DNA of 64,000 nucleotides from Nitrosococcus wardiae (GTDB lineage Bacteria > Pseudomonadota > Gammaproteobacteria > Nitrosococcales > Nitrosococcaceae), in contig NZ_CP038033.1 of NCBI RefSeq assembly GCF_004421105.1, positions 2,809,659 through 2,873,658 of the forward strand. Direction: 5' to 3'. The notes under the pieces were generated by a model. The model was not told where the DNA came from, did no database searches, and worked only from the letters and a program-made list of their open reading frames with translations. A program made the translations under genes and the position numbers. Within the stretch, counting starts at the first letter, position 1; each line of letters opens with the position of its first letter. Shown here one piece after another: positions 43,142-52,350 of this stretch.

Positions 43142-43664
43142 ATGTCAGCCTGGTATTTTGCTTATGGCGCGAATATGCTTACTGATGTTTTGGTTCGGCG
43201 TCGCGGTGTTATTCCCCTTTCCAGCGAACAAGCTCGCCTCGATGGATATCAACTCGTCTTTAGCCAACCTGGACTACCCTACATCGAGCCTTGTTTTGCC
43301 AGCATTCAACCGATACAAACGGATTCCGTGTATGGCGTTCTCCATCATTTAACGGCTCATGCTGCCGCCCAAATAGATCGGTTCGAAGGCCGGGGGCTAT
43401 CAGCGTCTTATGATCAAAGTTGAAGGTGCAAAGAGTGGCTGGATAAATGCCTGGGCCTACCAAAGCTCCCGTCCCATAGAGGGCCGTCGCCCCTCACGAC
43501 GCTACCGTGACTTACTGATTGCCGGTGCTCAGGAGTTTAATCTCCCCCAAGAATATATCGCCTACCTAAAGCAAGTGCCGTATAGTAATCTTCCTTTCAT
43601 CTCCCGACTCTTACCGCCTCTTATAGAAGTAATTGAACGGACCAAGCGAAGGAGTACTCCATGA
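43142..43664 (+). pseudogene. gamma-glutamylcyclotransferase-like protein, frameshifted
   Basis: GGAGG precedes ATG 43142. The first part reads MSAWYFAYGANM (substrate loop YGxNM), YGVLHHLTAHAAAQIDRFEGRG, then goes out of frame. The matching continuation GYQRLMIKVEGAKSGWINAWAYQS lies in the next frame and runs to 43664. Removing one G from the run at 43392-43396 restores a single ~173-residue GGCT/AIG2-like protein. The stop overlaps fumC (ATGA). It is either a true +1 frameshift or a homopolymer sequencing error. Confidence 0.8.
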
Positions 43665-45067
43665 ATACAACCCAACAAAATAAACGTATTGAAACCGACA
43701 GTATGGGTGAAATTGAAGTACCCGCTGATCGCTATTGGGGCGCCCAAACCCAACGTTCGCTGATTTATTTTTCCATCGGTCACGATTTTATCCCCCAGGA
43801 AGTGATAGAAGCTTTTGGGCTTATCAAAAAGGCAGCTGCTTTAACCAATGCAGAGTTAGGTAAGCTGCCAGAGGAGAAAGCCCAGCTCATTGCCCAAGCC
43901 GCGACAGAAATTGCGGATGGGAAGCTCGAAGATCATTTCCCATTGCGAGTTTGGATGACGGGGAGCGGGACTCAGGCGAACATGAATGTCAATGAGGTCA
44001 TCGCTAACCGGGCCATTGAGCTTGCCGGAGGGGTAAGGGGCAGCAAAGATCCTATCCATCCCAATGATCACGTTAATTTGTCTCAATCTTCTAATGATAC
44101 TTTCCCCACCGCAATGCATATTGCTTCAGCCAAAGCTATCCAAACTCGGCTGCTCCCCCAGGTGCAAAAGCTGCGCGATGCCCTTTATCGAAAAGCAGAG
44201 GAATTCGAAGGGATTGTAAAAATTGGACGCACTCACCTACAAGATGCTGTCCCCTTAACCTTAGGGCAAGAATTTTCCGGTTACGTGGCCCAATTAGATG
44301 ATGATCTTAAACGGATCGAAACGGCCTTACCAGGGCTCTATGAGTTGGCTATTGGTGGAACTGCTGTGGGTACCGGCTTAAATGCTCCTCCTCAATTTTC
44401 TGAACGGGTCAGTGCCTACCTTAGTGAATTTACCAGCCTTCCCTTTGTTCCCGCGAGCAATAAGTTTGCCGCCTTAGCAGCCCATGATGGGATGGTAATG
44501 GCCAGTGGAACCCTGCGGGTGTTGGCCTGTTCTCTGATGAAGATTGCCAATGACATTCGCTGGTTGAGTTCTGGGCCTCGTTGCGGATTAGGCGAACTCC
44601 TACTACCTGCCAATGAACCAGGCTCTTCCATTATGCCGGGAAAAGTTAACCCCACCCAGTGCGAGGCCATCACCATGATAGCGGCACAAGTGATGGGCAA
44701 CGATACCGCCATCGGGATTGCTGGCTCCCAGGGCAATCTTGAACTTAATGTTTTCAAACCCATGCTGGTCTTCAATCTGCTCCACTCGGTCATTCTTCTA
44801 ACAGACGGTTGCCACAACTTCACCCGTTTTTTGGTAGAAGGGCTCAAAGCAAACCGAGCCCAGATTGCACGCTATGTAAACCAATCCCTCATGTTAGTGA
44901 CCGCATTGACCCCTGAAATTGGCTATGACCAAGCAGCAAAAGTTGCCCACTACGCCCTCGACAAAGAAGTTTCTCTTAAACAAGCCTGTTTAGACCTCAA
45001 GATATTGTCAGCCGAAAAGTTTGACTCCATTGTGCAACCGGCTAAGCTTGCCCATCCTTTTGAGTAA
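43661..45067 (+). CDS. fumC: class II fumarate hydratase
   Basis: 468 residues. Iron-independent fumarase of the TCA cycle. Signature [16 protein letters not shown] near residue 321, with [34 protein letters not shown] and [22 protein letters not shown] (the substrate-site His). The last residues are the FumC-type C-terminal helix region. ATG overlaps the preceding reading frame's stop, suggesting coupled translation. Confidence 0.96.
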   Translation: MNTTQQNKRIETDSMGEIEVPADRYWGAQTQRSLIYFSIGHDFIPQEVIEAFGLIKKAAALTNAELGKLPEEKAQLIAQAATEIADGKLEDHFPLRVWMTGSGTQANMNVNEVIANRAIELAGGVRGSKDPIHPNDHVNLSQSSNDTFPTAMHIASAKAIQTRLLPQVQKLRDALYRKAEEFEGIVKIGRTHLQDAVPLTLGQEFSGYVAQLDDDLKRIETALPGLYELAIGGTAVGTGLNAPPQFSERVSAYLSEFTSLPFVPASNKFAALAAHDGMVMASGTLRVLACSLMKIANDIRWLSSGPRCGLGELLLPANEPGSSIMPGKVNPTQCEAITMIAAQVMGNDTAIGIAGSQGNLELNVFKPMLVFNLLHSVILLTDGCHNFTRFLVEGLKANRAQIARYVNQSLMLVTALTPEIGYDQAAKVAHYALDKEVSLKQACLDLKILSAEKFDSIVQPAKLAHPFE

Positions 45068-45078
45068 ATTCTTCTCCT

Positions 45079-45109
45079 GGGGGTACGCACCTTATAGGCG
45101 GATACCCCC
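45079..45109 (+). terminator. hairpin after fumC
   Basis: GGGGGTA (45079-45085) pairs with TACCCCC (45103-45109), with CGC/GCG extending the stem inside. No clear T-run follows, so it may be a weak or factor-assisted terminator. It lies 12 bases after the fumC stop. Confidence 0.5.
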
Positions 45110-45149
45110 ACTCAATAAAGGGCTTTTCCCGATTTAGTCAGCTATCAGC

Positions 45150-45182
45150 TTTCTTCACTTTTTTTCTTTCTTCACTTTTTTT
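45150..45182 (+). repeat. two-copy 17-bp tandem repeat, T-rich
   Basis: TTTCTTCACTTTTTTT occurs twice (45150-45165 and 45167-45182) with one C between. The rest of the 290-base fumC-SulP gap holds no gene. Confidence 0.6.
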
Positions 45183-45357
45183 GGTGTTTATCTTGGGATA
45201 AATTATACTAGCGGGAGTACTCCTCTTCTGCCCCCTCTATCACTGTATAGCAGCGCTGGAAAAAGTGAAAGCCCGTCACAAAAAATTAAAAGAGGAATAC
45301 CTTCTAGAAATAACCTAAAGGCTTAATTCCTCATCTGGCGAAACGATTTAAAATTAA

Positions 45358-47601
45358 ATGTCAAATCCAAGAACGCAGGAGAATCCGGCATCAGAGACAG
45401 CTAAAATTCTGTCACCGTCAATGCTTTCCAAGGACTTGATTTCGGGTACGGTCGTTTTTCTAGTTGCCTTGCCATTGTGCCTTGGGATCGCCCTAGCCTC
45501 GGGAGCCCCCCTGTTCTCAGGTTTGGTTGCTGGGATAGTGGGAGGTATTGTGGTCGGTACCCTTAGCGGCTCGCATGTTAGTGTCAGCGGTCCGGCAGCA
45601 GGACTGACGGCGATCGTGATTGCACAGATTGCTGCCCTCGGTTCATTCGAGGCGTTTCTCGTGGCGGTAATTCTGGGTGGAATCATCCAAATCGGATTGG
45701 GAGTGATCCGAGCAGGGTTTATCGCTGCTTTTTTTCCCAGTTCAGTGATTAAGGGGCTGTTAGCAGCGATCGGCGTGATTCTGATCCTCAAGCAGATTCC
45801 TCACGTTTTCGGCCACGACACCGATCCGGAAGGAGAAATGTCGTTCCTTCAGCCAGACCAAGAGACTACTTTCTCCGCACTTATCGAAATGTTCTTCGAT
45901 CTCCATCCAGGAGCGATGGTCATTGGCTTGCTGTCGGTGGCGCTTCTGGTGCTTTGGGATCGGATCGAGCCACTCAAACGGTCCCTTGTGCCCGCTCCGC
46001 TGCTTGTCGTCCTGCTAGGAGTCGGTTTGAATCTGGTGTTCAGGCAATTGGGCGGCATCTGGTTGATCGAAACGGAGCACCTTGTTCAAGTCCCTGTCGC
46101 TGAAAGCGTCTCGGGATTTATCGGCTTTCTGCGATTTCCCGATTTTTCGATCCTTTCAAATCCAGCGGTCTATTTCGCAGCGATGACCATCGCACTCGTC
46201 GCTTCGCTAGAAACACTATTAAATCTGGAAGCGGTCGATAACTTGGATCCTAAGCGTCGCTATTCGCCTCCCAGCCGCGAACTGCTTGCCCAAGGAGTGG
46301 GCAATGTGACCTCCGGCATATTGGGCGGGCTCCCGCTGACCTCAGTGATTATTCGGGGGACGGTTAATATCAACGCCGGAGCCCAAACGAAGCTCTCGGC
46401 GATTTTCCACGGACTCTTGCTGCTAGTATGCGTCGCGCTTTTTCCAATTTGGCTGAACATGATCCCGCTTTCTTGTTTAGCGGCAATTCTTCTGATGACG
46501 GGATTCAAGCTGGTCAGCCCGACCGTCGTCCGGCAAATGTATAGCCAAGGACGATCTCAGTTTATGCCGTTCTTGATCACGGTCGTTGCCATTGTTCTCA
46601 CCGACTTATTGATTGGTATTGTGATCGGATTGGTTGTGGCGAGCAGCTTTATCCTCTATAGCAGCATGCGCTACCCCATTCGCCGGATCGTGGAGACACA
46701 CCTCAGCGGCGACGTGATGCATATTGAGCTTCCCAACCAGGTCAGCTTTCTCAATCGAGCAGCGTTGGCAAACGTATTCAAGGAAATCCCTCACGGAGGG
46801 CACGTCCTAATCGATGCCCAAGGGACCGATTATATTGACCCTGACGTGCTCGCCTTGATCCAGGATTTCAAGAATAAGACCGCACCGATCCGTGGGATTC
46901 GGGTGAGCGTCATTGGCTTTAAAGAGAACTACCAAATACATGATGAGATCCAACATGTCGATTACTCTACCAAAGAATTGCAGGAGCATGTGACGCCGCG
47001 CCAAGTGCTGAAGTTTCTCAAGGACGGAAACGAGCGTTTCCGAACCGGCCGTCGACTGAACCGTTATTTGCCGCGTCAGCAAACCCTAACCGAGACGCAG
47101 TATCCCTTGGCCGTTGTCCTTAGTTGTACTGATTCACATGCCCCCACGGAATTGATTTTCGACTTGGGTTTAGGAGATGTCTTTAGCGTCAGTGTAGCAG
47201 GCAACGTCATCGGCACGAAAGTGATAGGGAGTATTGAATATGGCTGTGCTGTTGCCGGCGCTAAGCTGGTCCTTGTCATGGGGCATACACGATGTGGAGC
47301 AATTATTTCGACAGTCAAAGACGCTAGTGTGGCGAACAGCTGTCAGTATCTTGAGCCTATTTTTAAGGAAATCAAAAAATCGATGGATCGCGTTGGCGAG
47401 TCTTCTAAGCAGCTAACGCAGAACGAGTATATTGACCACGTCGCCCGGATCAACATGCAGCGCACGGTGGAAATGCTTCCCCAGAAAAGCGAAATACTGA
47501 AGCAATTCGTAGAGGAGGGAAAAATCGAGATCCTCGGCGCGATGTACGACGTGGTGACCAAAGAGGTGACCTTCATGGAGCAGGAGAAATTGTCTTGGTA
47601 A
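45358..47601 (+). CDS. SulP anion transporter - STAS - beta-carbonic anhydrase fusion
   Basis: 747 residues. Residues ~20-430 are a SulP-type transport domain with 10 or more membrane segments (KDLISGTVVFLVALPLCLGIALASG, SGPAAGLTAIVIAQ, ASLETLLNLEAVD). Residues ~440-550 are a STAS-like domain (HVLIDAQGTDYIDPDVLALI). Residues ~555-747 are a beta-carbonic anhydrase with zinc ligands Cys590, Asp592 (SCTDSH), His643 and Cys646 (GHTRCGA). The fusion suggests bicarbonate uptake coupled to CO2/HCO3- conversion. The clade is known from marine bacteria; substrate is inferred. The start ATG 45358 lacks a strong ribosome site. Confidence 0.92.
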   Translation: MSNPRTQENPASETAKILSPSMLSKDLISGTVVFLVALPLCLGIALASGAPLFSGLVAGIVGGIVVGTLSGSHVSVSGPAAGLTAIVIAQIAALGSFEAFLVAVILGGIIQIGLGVIRAGFIAAFFPSSVIKGLLAAIGVILILKQIPHVFGHDTDPEGEMSFLQPDQETTFSALIEMFFDLHPGAMVIGLLSVALLVLWDRIEPLKRSLVPAPLLVVLLGVGLNLVFRQLGGIWLIETEHLVQVPVAESVSGFIGFLRFPDFSILSNPAVYFAAMTIALVASLETLLNLEAVDNLDPKRRYSPPSRELLAQGVGNVTSGILGGLPLTSVIIRGTVNINAGAQTKLSAIFHGLLLLVCVALFPIWLNMIPLSCLAAILLMTGFKLVSPTVVRQMYSQGRSQFMPFLITVVAIVLTDLLIGIVIGLVVASSFILYSSMRYPIRRIVETHLSGDVMHIELPNQVSFLNRAALANVFKEIPHGGHVLIDAQGTDYIDPDVLALIQDFKNKTAPIRGIRVSVIGFKENYQIHDEIQHVDYSTKELQEHVTPRQVLKFLKDGNERFRTGRRLNRYLPRQQTLTETQYPLAVVLSCTDSHAPTELIFDLGLGDVFSVSVAGNVIGTKVIGSIEYGCAVAGAKLVLVMGHTRCGAIISTVKDASVANSCQYLEPIFKEIKKSMDRVGESSKQLTQNEYIDHVARINMQRTVEMLPQKSEILKQFVEEGKIEILGAMYDVVTKEVTFMEQEKLSW

Positions 47602-47706
47602 GAGAAGAACTCGCCGAAGAGCGTCCACCGAGGATCTCTCACCAGCATTAACGCACTAAAGCACCCTAAAGAACCTAAAGAAAATATAAGGGAGAGAAAC
47701 GACCCA

Positions 47707-48450
47707 ATGAAAAAAATCCCATTTTATCTTGCCCTTTTCTCGCTTTTAGCGACTACGCCAGCCCTGGCGGGTACCGATAACATTTTTGGTACTTGGACTT
47801 CTCTCACTCTCCAAGGAGATTTTGGTTTTCTTTCCTCTGAAGGGAAAGATTTCCGTTGGATGATTATCGATCAACCCCGAACCCGGGATGATCGGGATCT
47901 TAATCCTGCTCGGTTTCCCGATGATGATAGTCTGCGGTTTTCAGAGAATCTAGTTTGGGTACAAGGGGGCTACAATTTGACAGAAAACTCCAGCATCTGG
48001 CTAGGCTATACCCACGACTGGATAAAGCAACTCAATGGGGGGCATCTTCAAGAAAGCCGTCCCTATCAAGATTTCCTGTGGGTCAAACCTTTCGGCGATC
48101 TCACCGTGATGTCCCGTAGCCGTCTGGAGCAACGGGTTGCCATTACTAATACCGGCCCTAGTGGAGACGATGTTGGGGTCCGGATACGTCAATTTGTCAT
48201 GTTCAAACACCCTATTCCCCAAGTCGAAAATTTATCAGTGTATGCAGGGGATGAAGTGCTAGCTTATTTAAACGAAAACCAATTTGGCGTGGAAGGATTT
48301 AGCGAAAATCGTGCCTTTGGAGGCCTTACCTATCAGTTGACCCAACATGTGGGCTTCATGCTGGGCTATATGGGACAATTTATCAACAATGACGGCGGCA
48401 ATGATCTCTTCACCCATAATGTTCAATTTGATATTAATTACAAATTCTAG
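47707..48450 (+). CDS. DUF2490 family outer-membrane protein
   Basis: 247 residues. A clean signal peptide (MKKIPFYLALFSLLATTPALA) is followed by alternating aromatic beta-strands (NLTENSSIWLGYTHDW, VMSRSRLEQRVAI, VGVRIRQFVMFKHPI, VGFMLGYMGQF) and a terminal strand ending in Phe (NVQFDINYKF), as in outer-membrane barrels. GGGAG lies upstream. The substrate is unknown. The 105-base gap after the transporter has three CTAAAG units at about 10-bp spacing (47655-47680). Confidence 0.8.
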   Translation: MKKIPFYLALFSLLATTPALAGTDNIFGTWTSLTLQGDFGFLSSEGKDFRWMIIDQPRTRDDRDLNPARFPDDDSLRFSENLVWVQGGYNLTENSSIWLGYTHDWIKQLNGGHLQESRPYQDFLWVKPFGDLTVMSRSRLEQRVAITNTGPSGDDVGVRIRQFVMFKHPIPQVENLSVYAGDEVLAYLNENQFGVEGFSENRAFGGLTYQLTQHVGFMLGYMGQFINNDGGNDLFTHNVQFDINYKF

Positions 48451-48495
48451 CGCTAGGCAATAAATGGTTATTTAGCCACTAGCACTAATAAGAGG

Positions 48496-48536
48496 GACCC
48501 TGCCCCACTGATATTCCTAAGGGGTAGGGTCATTTA
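48496..48536 (+). terminator. rho-independent terminator after the DUF2490 gene
   Basis: GACCCTGCCCC (48496-48506) pairs with GGGGTAGGGTC (48521-48531), an 11-bp stem with one G-T pair, followed by ATTT. The rest of the 244-base gap to 48694 shows no gene. Confidence 0.75.
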
Positions 48537-48694
48537 CGTTCTATATTGCTGATACTGCCCGCGCCTTAGCAACCCACTGGGGAAACCTTACGTTACCGTA
48601 TTCAAAAACAGGGTCTCAAGCCCTCCAAGTTGTTATTTTCTCAAGGCTAATATGGCATAATCTAAATTTATCCTCCCCAAAGCCCGGTTAGAGC

Positions 48695-49834
48695 ATGATT
48701 ATTATTTTACAACCCAACACGGATAAAAACTCCGAAGAATATCGAGAGACCTTACGTCACCTTCATAATATCCCCAATATCATTATCCGGGAGCACCAAG
48801 AAATTGGGGTACAGCAGGTACTCACTGAACTTTATTTAATTGGAGAAACCAGTGCTATCGATACTGAAGAGATAGCCCTTTTACCTAGTGTGGAGCGAGT
48901 CGTTCGAGTCTCCGAAGAATATCGGATTTTAGGGCGGCATAAAGATGAAGCCCGCTCTAGTCACTTTGAATACAATGGGGTCCTCTTTAGCCAGCATAAC
49001 CTTCATGTCTTTGCAGGGTTATGCGCCGTAGATACTCGGAAACATGTTGAACTGATGATGCAGGCTTTGCAAGCCAATCATCAAGTGTGCGCCCGAATGG
49101 GCGCTTATAAACCCCGCACCAGCCCCTATGCTTTTCAAGGCCTTGGTAAAGCCTGTCTTCCATATGTATTTGAATTAGCTGGAAAATATGGGATCAAGGT
49201 TATCGCCATGGAGGTCACCCATGAATCCCATATTCATGAGATTGATCAGACTTTGAGCAAAGCAGGTAGTCCAACTGGCGTTATGCTGCAGATTGGGACT
49301 CGCAACACCCAAAATTTCGAATTATTAAAGATCGCAGGGCGCCAGCAAAAATACCCTGTTTTACTCAAACGAGGTTTTGGCATTACTTTGGAAGAATCCC
49401 TTAACGCCGCTGAGTATCTGGCCAGCGAAGGCAATCGTCGGGTGATCTTCTGCCTTCGAGGAATGAAAACCAACGCCGGTGATCCCCATCGCAATTTTGT
49501 GGATTTTGCCCATGTCCCCGTCATCAAACGATTGACCCGAATGCCAGTGTGTATCGACCCTTCTCACTCGGTAGGCTCCCGTGCCCATTCCCCTGATAGA
49601 ATCATGGATCTCATGCATGTCACTGCCCAAGGGATCATTACCGGAGCGAATATGGTATTGGTTGATTTTCATCCTGCTCCCGAGACAGCTTTGGTCGACG
49701 GTCCCCAAGCGTTACTGCTCGAAGAATTACCGCGTCTTTTAGAAGATGTCGCCATTGCCCGCGAAGCCTATGAAAAGCGGGTCGCCCTGTTTGCCCAATC
49801 TTTACCTAATAACCCTCTCCAAGCAGCCTTATAG
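48695..49834 (+). CDS. divergent DAHP synthase-like protein (type I-beta family)
   Basis: 379 residues. An N-terminal ferredoxin-like regulatory domain (~1-85: MIIILQPN..., [20 protein letters not shown]) is followed by the class I DAHP synthase/KDO8P synthase barrel: [65 protein letters not shown]. Several key positions depart from the family. AGPCSVES reads AGLCAVDT, the PEP-site CERG reads CLRG, and the metal-site EVHP reads DFHP. It may be a paralogue with altered activity. It sits 9 bases upstream of hppA. Confidence 0.8.
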   Translation: MIIILQPNTDKNSEEYRETLRHLHNIPNIIIREHQEIGVQQVLTELYLIGETSAIDTEEIALLPSVERVVRVSEEYRILGRHKDEARSSHFEYNGVLFSQHNLHVFAGLCAVDTRKHVELMMQALQANHQVCARMGAYKPRTSPYAFQGLGKACLPYVFELAGKYGIKVIAMEVTHESHIHEIDQTLSKAGSPTGVMLQIGTRNTQNFELLKIAGRQQKYPVLLKRGFGITLEESLNAAEYLASEGNRRVIFCLRGMKTNAGDPHRNFVDFAHVPVIKRLTRMPVCIDPSHSVGSRAHSPDRIMDLMHVTAQGIITGANMVLVDFHPAPETALVDGPQALLLEELPRLLEDVAIAREAYEKRVALFAQSLPNNPLQAAL

Positions 49835-49842
49835 TCTTTTTC

Positions 49843-51846
49843 ATGCCTTTTTACTGGATACCCCCCCTGGCAGGCGTTCTCGGCTTATTAGTCGCCTGGG
49901 CCGTCTATGCCATGATCAGCCGCCTACCGTCAGGAGAAGGCAAAATCCTTGAAATCACCCGCGCCATTCAGCAAGGCGCCCAGGTATTCATCCGCCAAGA
50001 ATATCTGGTGCTAGCTGGATTTACCGGACTAGTGTTTGGGATTCTGGTGACTTTTTTTAATATAGAAACGGCACTGGCTTTCCTCCTTGGGGCCGTCAGC
50101 TCTGCTACTGCGGGGTTTATTGGCATGCATACAGCCACCCGCACCAATGGCCGTACCGCCGTGGCTGCCCATTATCAAGGCGCAGCCGCAGCCCTGACCA
50201 CCGCTTTTTTTGGGGGGTCAGTCATGGGGCTTACCGTCGCTTCCTTGGGATTGCTAGGTCTAGGTGGCCTTTACCTAGCCTTTGCCGATAATCCGGAAAC
50301 TCTACGTGCCCTAAATGGTTTTGGAATGGGGGCCTCTATAGTGGCGCTCTTTTCACGGGTGGGGGGCGGTATTTTCACCAAAACCGCCGATATGGGGGCC
50401 GATCTAGTAGGCAAACTTGAGATAGGAATCCCAGAAGACGACCCCCGCAATCCTGGCGTGATTACCGACAACGTGGGGGATAATGTGGGGGATATCGCCG
50501 GGATGGGTGCGGACATTTTTGAATCCTATTGTGGCTCCATCATTGCCGCCATTGCCATTGCTTCCACCATGACTGCTACTGCCATCGATCCCTTGGGTAG
50601 CCAAGCTCAACTTCTATTTCTGCCCTTGGCCCTCTCTACGGGGGGCCTAGTTGCCTCTATTATAGCCATCATCATGGTACGGGGATTTGCCGCTAAAGCG
50701 CCGGAGATGGCGCTACGCCTGGGTGTGGGTACTGCCACGGTGTTGTTTATGGCCATTGCTTGGCTCATTATCGACCTCGCCGGCATGGATATACGGCTTT
50801 GGTTGACCGTCCTTGCTGGGGCCCTAGGAAGTCTGATAATCGGTTTGGCTACCGAATATTATACTGAAGGCCGCCCTATTCGCCAGATCGCTTCTGCTGG
50901 AGAAACGGGGCCAGCCACGGTGATTATTAAAGGGCTAGCCGTAGGCATGACCTCCATGATGATACCAGTACTTACTTTGGGCGGGATTATTCTCGCCGCT
51001 ACTTATCTCACGGGTCTATATGGAGTCGCCCTCGCTGCTGTGGGTATGTTGGCCACGGTAGGGATTGTCATGGCGGTGGATGCCTACGGTCCAATCGCAG
51101 ATAATGCCGGCGGAATTGCCGAGATGGCTAGCATGGGACCCCAAACCCGTCAAATCACCGATACCCTAGATGAGCTGGGCAATACCACAGCGGCTATTGG
51201 TAAGGGCTTTGCCACCGGTGCCGCCGCCTTGGCCGCTTTGGCGCTGATTAGCGCTTATGTGCAAGTGGTGATCCTCCAGATTCCCAATTTTATGCTCTAC
51301 ATCACCGATCCTTTAGTATTGGTCGGGATGTTTATTGGGGGGCTGCTCCCCTTTTTATTCAGCGCCCTCACCATGACCGCCGTGGGGGAAGCAGCAGGAG
51401 AAATGATTGTGGAGATCCGACGTCAGTTTCGGGAAATCCCGGGCTTACTCGAAGGCAAAGCAAAACCGGATAATGCCCGCTGTACCGCAATCGCTACCCG
51501 TGCTGCCCTCAAGCGGATGATCCTGCCTAGCTTACTGGCGGTGATGGTCCCTCCCCTAGTGGGGTTTACCCTGGGCCCCTACGCCCTAGGAGGGGTGTTG
51601 GGCGGAGCACTATTGACGGGAGTCATGCTTGCTCTACTAATGGCGAATACTGGCGGCGCTTGGGATAATGCTAAAAAATATATTGAAAAAGGTCATTTAG
51701 GAGGAAAAAACTCCCCTGCCCATAATGCCTCCATTGTAGGCGATACAGTGGGTGATCCTTTTAAAGACACGGCGGGCCCTTCATTGAATATTCTAATCAA
51801 AGTGGTGGCTATTGGCAGCCTTCTCATGGCCCCTTTTTTTCATTAG
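49843..51846 (+). CDS. hppA: membrane-bound ion-translocating pyrophosphatase (K+-dependent type)
   Basis: 667 residues with about 16 membrane segments. Couples pyrophosphate hydrolysis to H+ or Na+ pumping. Signatures include [60 protein letters not shown], and [14 protein letters not shown] with [17 protein letters not shown]. The segment [10 protein letters not shown] (first Ala near residue 450) carries Ala where K+-independent enzymes have Lys, so K+ dependence is predicted. The transported ion (Na+ or H+) is not resolved. Confidence 0.95.
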   Translation: MPFYWIPPLAGVLGLLVAWAVYAMISRLPSGEGKILEITRAIQQGAQVFIRQEYLVLAGFTGLVFGILVTFFNIETALAFLLGAVSSATAGFIGMHTATRTNGRTAVAAHYQGAAAALTTAFFGGSVMGLTVASLGLLGLGGLYLAFADNPETLRALNGFGMGASIVALFSRVGGGIFTKTADMGADLVGKLEIGIPEDDPRNPGVITDNVGDNVGDIAGMGADIFESYCGSIIAAIAIASTMTATAIDPLGSQAQLLFLPLALSTGGLVASIIAIIMVRGFAAKAPEMALRLGVGTATVLFMAIAWLIIDLAGMDIRLWLTVLAGALGSLIIGLATEYYTEGRPIRQIASAGETGPATVIIKGLAVGMTSMMIPVLTLGGIILAATYLTGLYGVALAAVGMLATVGIVMAVDAYGPIADNAGGIAEMASMGPQTRQITDTLDELGNTTAAIGKGFATGAAALAALALISAYVQVVILQIPNFMLYITDPLVLVGMFIGGLLPFLFSALTMTAVGEAAGEMIVEIRRQFREIPGLLEGKAKPDNARCTAIATRAALKRMILPSLLAVMVPPLVGFTLGPYALGGVLGGALLTGVMLALLMANTGGAWDNAKKYIEKGHLGGKNSPAHNASIVGDTVGDPFKDTAGPSLNILIKVVAIGSLLMAPFFH

Positions 51847-52350
51847 ATCAGTTTGCTTGATTTATTCTCAAAGCCCCTTTCCCTGGTCTCGAATAATATA
51901 GCTACCTTTTTATCCAATTGATCCGGTTCTCACTGCCGGCTAGCTTCCCTGCGATCTTTTCATCACCCTCTCACTATCAGTAAATTTTTAGAGAGAGATA
52001 TAATATAATTTATATAAAAACTCCTGCTATTAATCAATCAACTTTTCCACCAGGAATAACAATTTTTTATCAGAAAGTTTCAGGGTTTGCCGGGAATACC
52101 ACTATGCAAAACCTTAAAAGGTTATTTATGATTCACTTTTTAAATTGAGAAATATCTCTCAATTTTATCTATTTAATTCACATTTAATTCAATGATGAAT
52201 GATAAGATATGTAACTCATATTAGATATATATTTAACTAATAATAAATGACAAAAGAATAAGATGCCGAATTGGAAACCCGCAGAAAGTTACACACTAAA
52301 GCGATTCCAAGGGATTAAAAAAATTGAAAAAGAGAACAAGAAGTCAAGAA
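51847..52350 (+). other. AT-rich intergenic control region with small palindromes
   Basis: About 500 bases without a gene. It holds a perfect palindrome AACCTTAAAAGGTT (52110-52123). A 9-bp hairpin AAATTGAGA/TCTCAATTT (52142-52165) is followed by two direct copies of ATTTAATTCA. A copy of the GAGATATAATA repeat lies at 51990-52005. An in-frame TTG (52324) lies just before the next gene. It probably contains the propeller-gene promoter, but no clear -35/-10 pair stands out. Confidence 0.45.
51990..52005. repeat. intergenic repeat copy 2 (diverged)
   Basis: AGAGAGAGATATAATA, 14/16 identical to the copies at 43072 and 56599. The similarity to the 56-kb copy extends upstream (AATTTTT) and downstream (TATAAT-like). 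Confidence 0.45.

Noticed and set aside
45354-45791. Long minus-strand ORF opposite the SulP gene
   Set aside because: Its composition mirrors the membrane-protein codons of the plus strand, and it has no ribosome site or known family.
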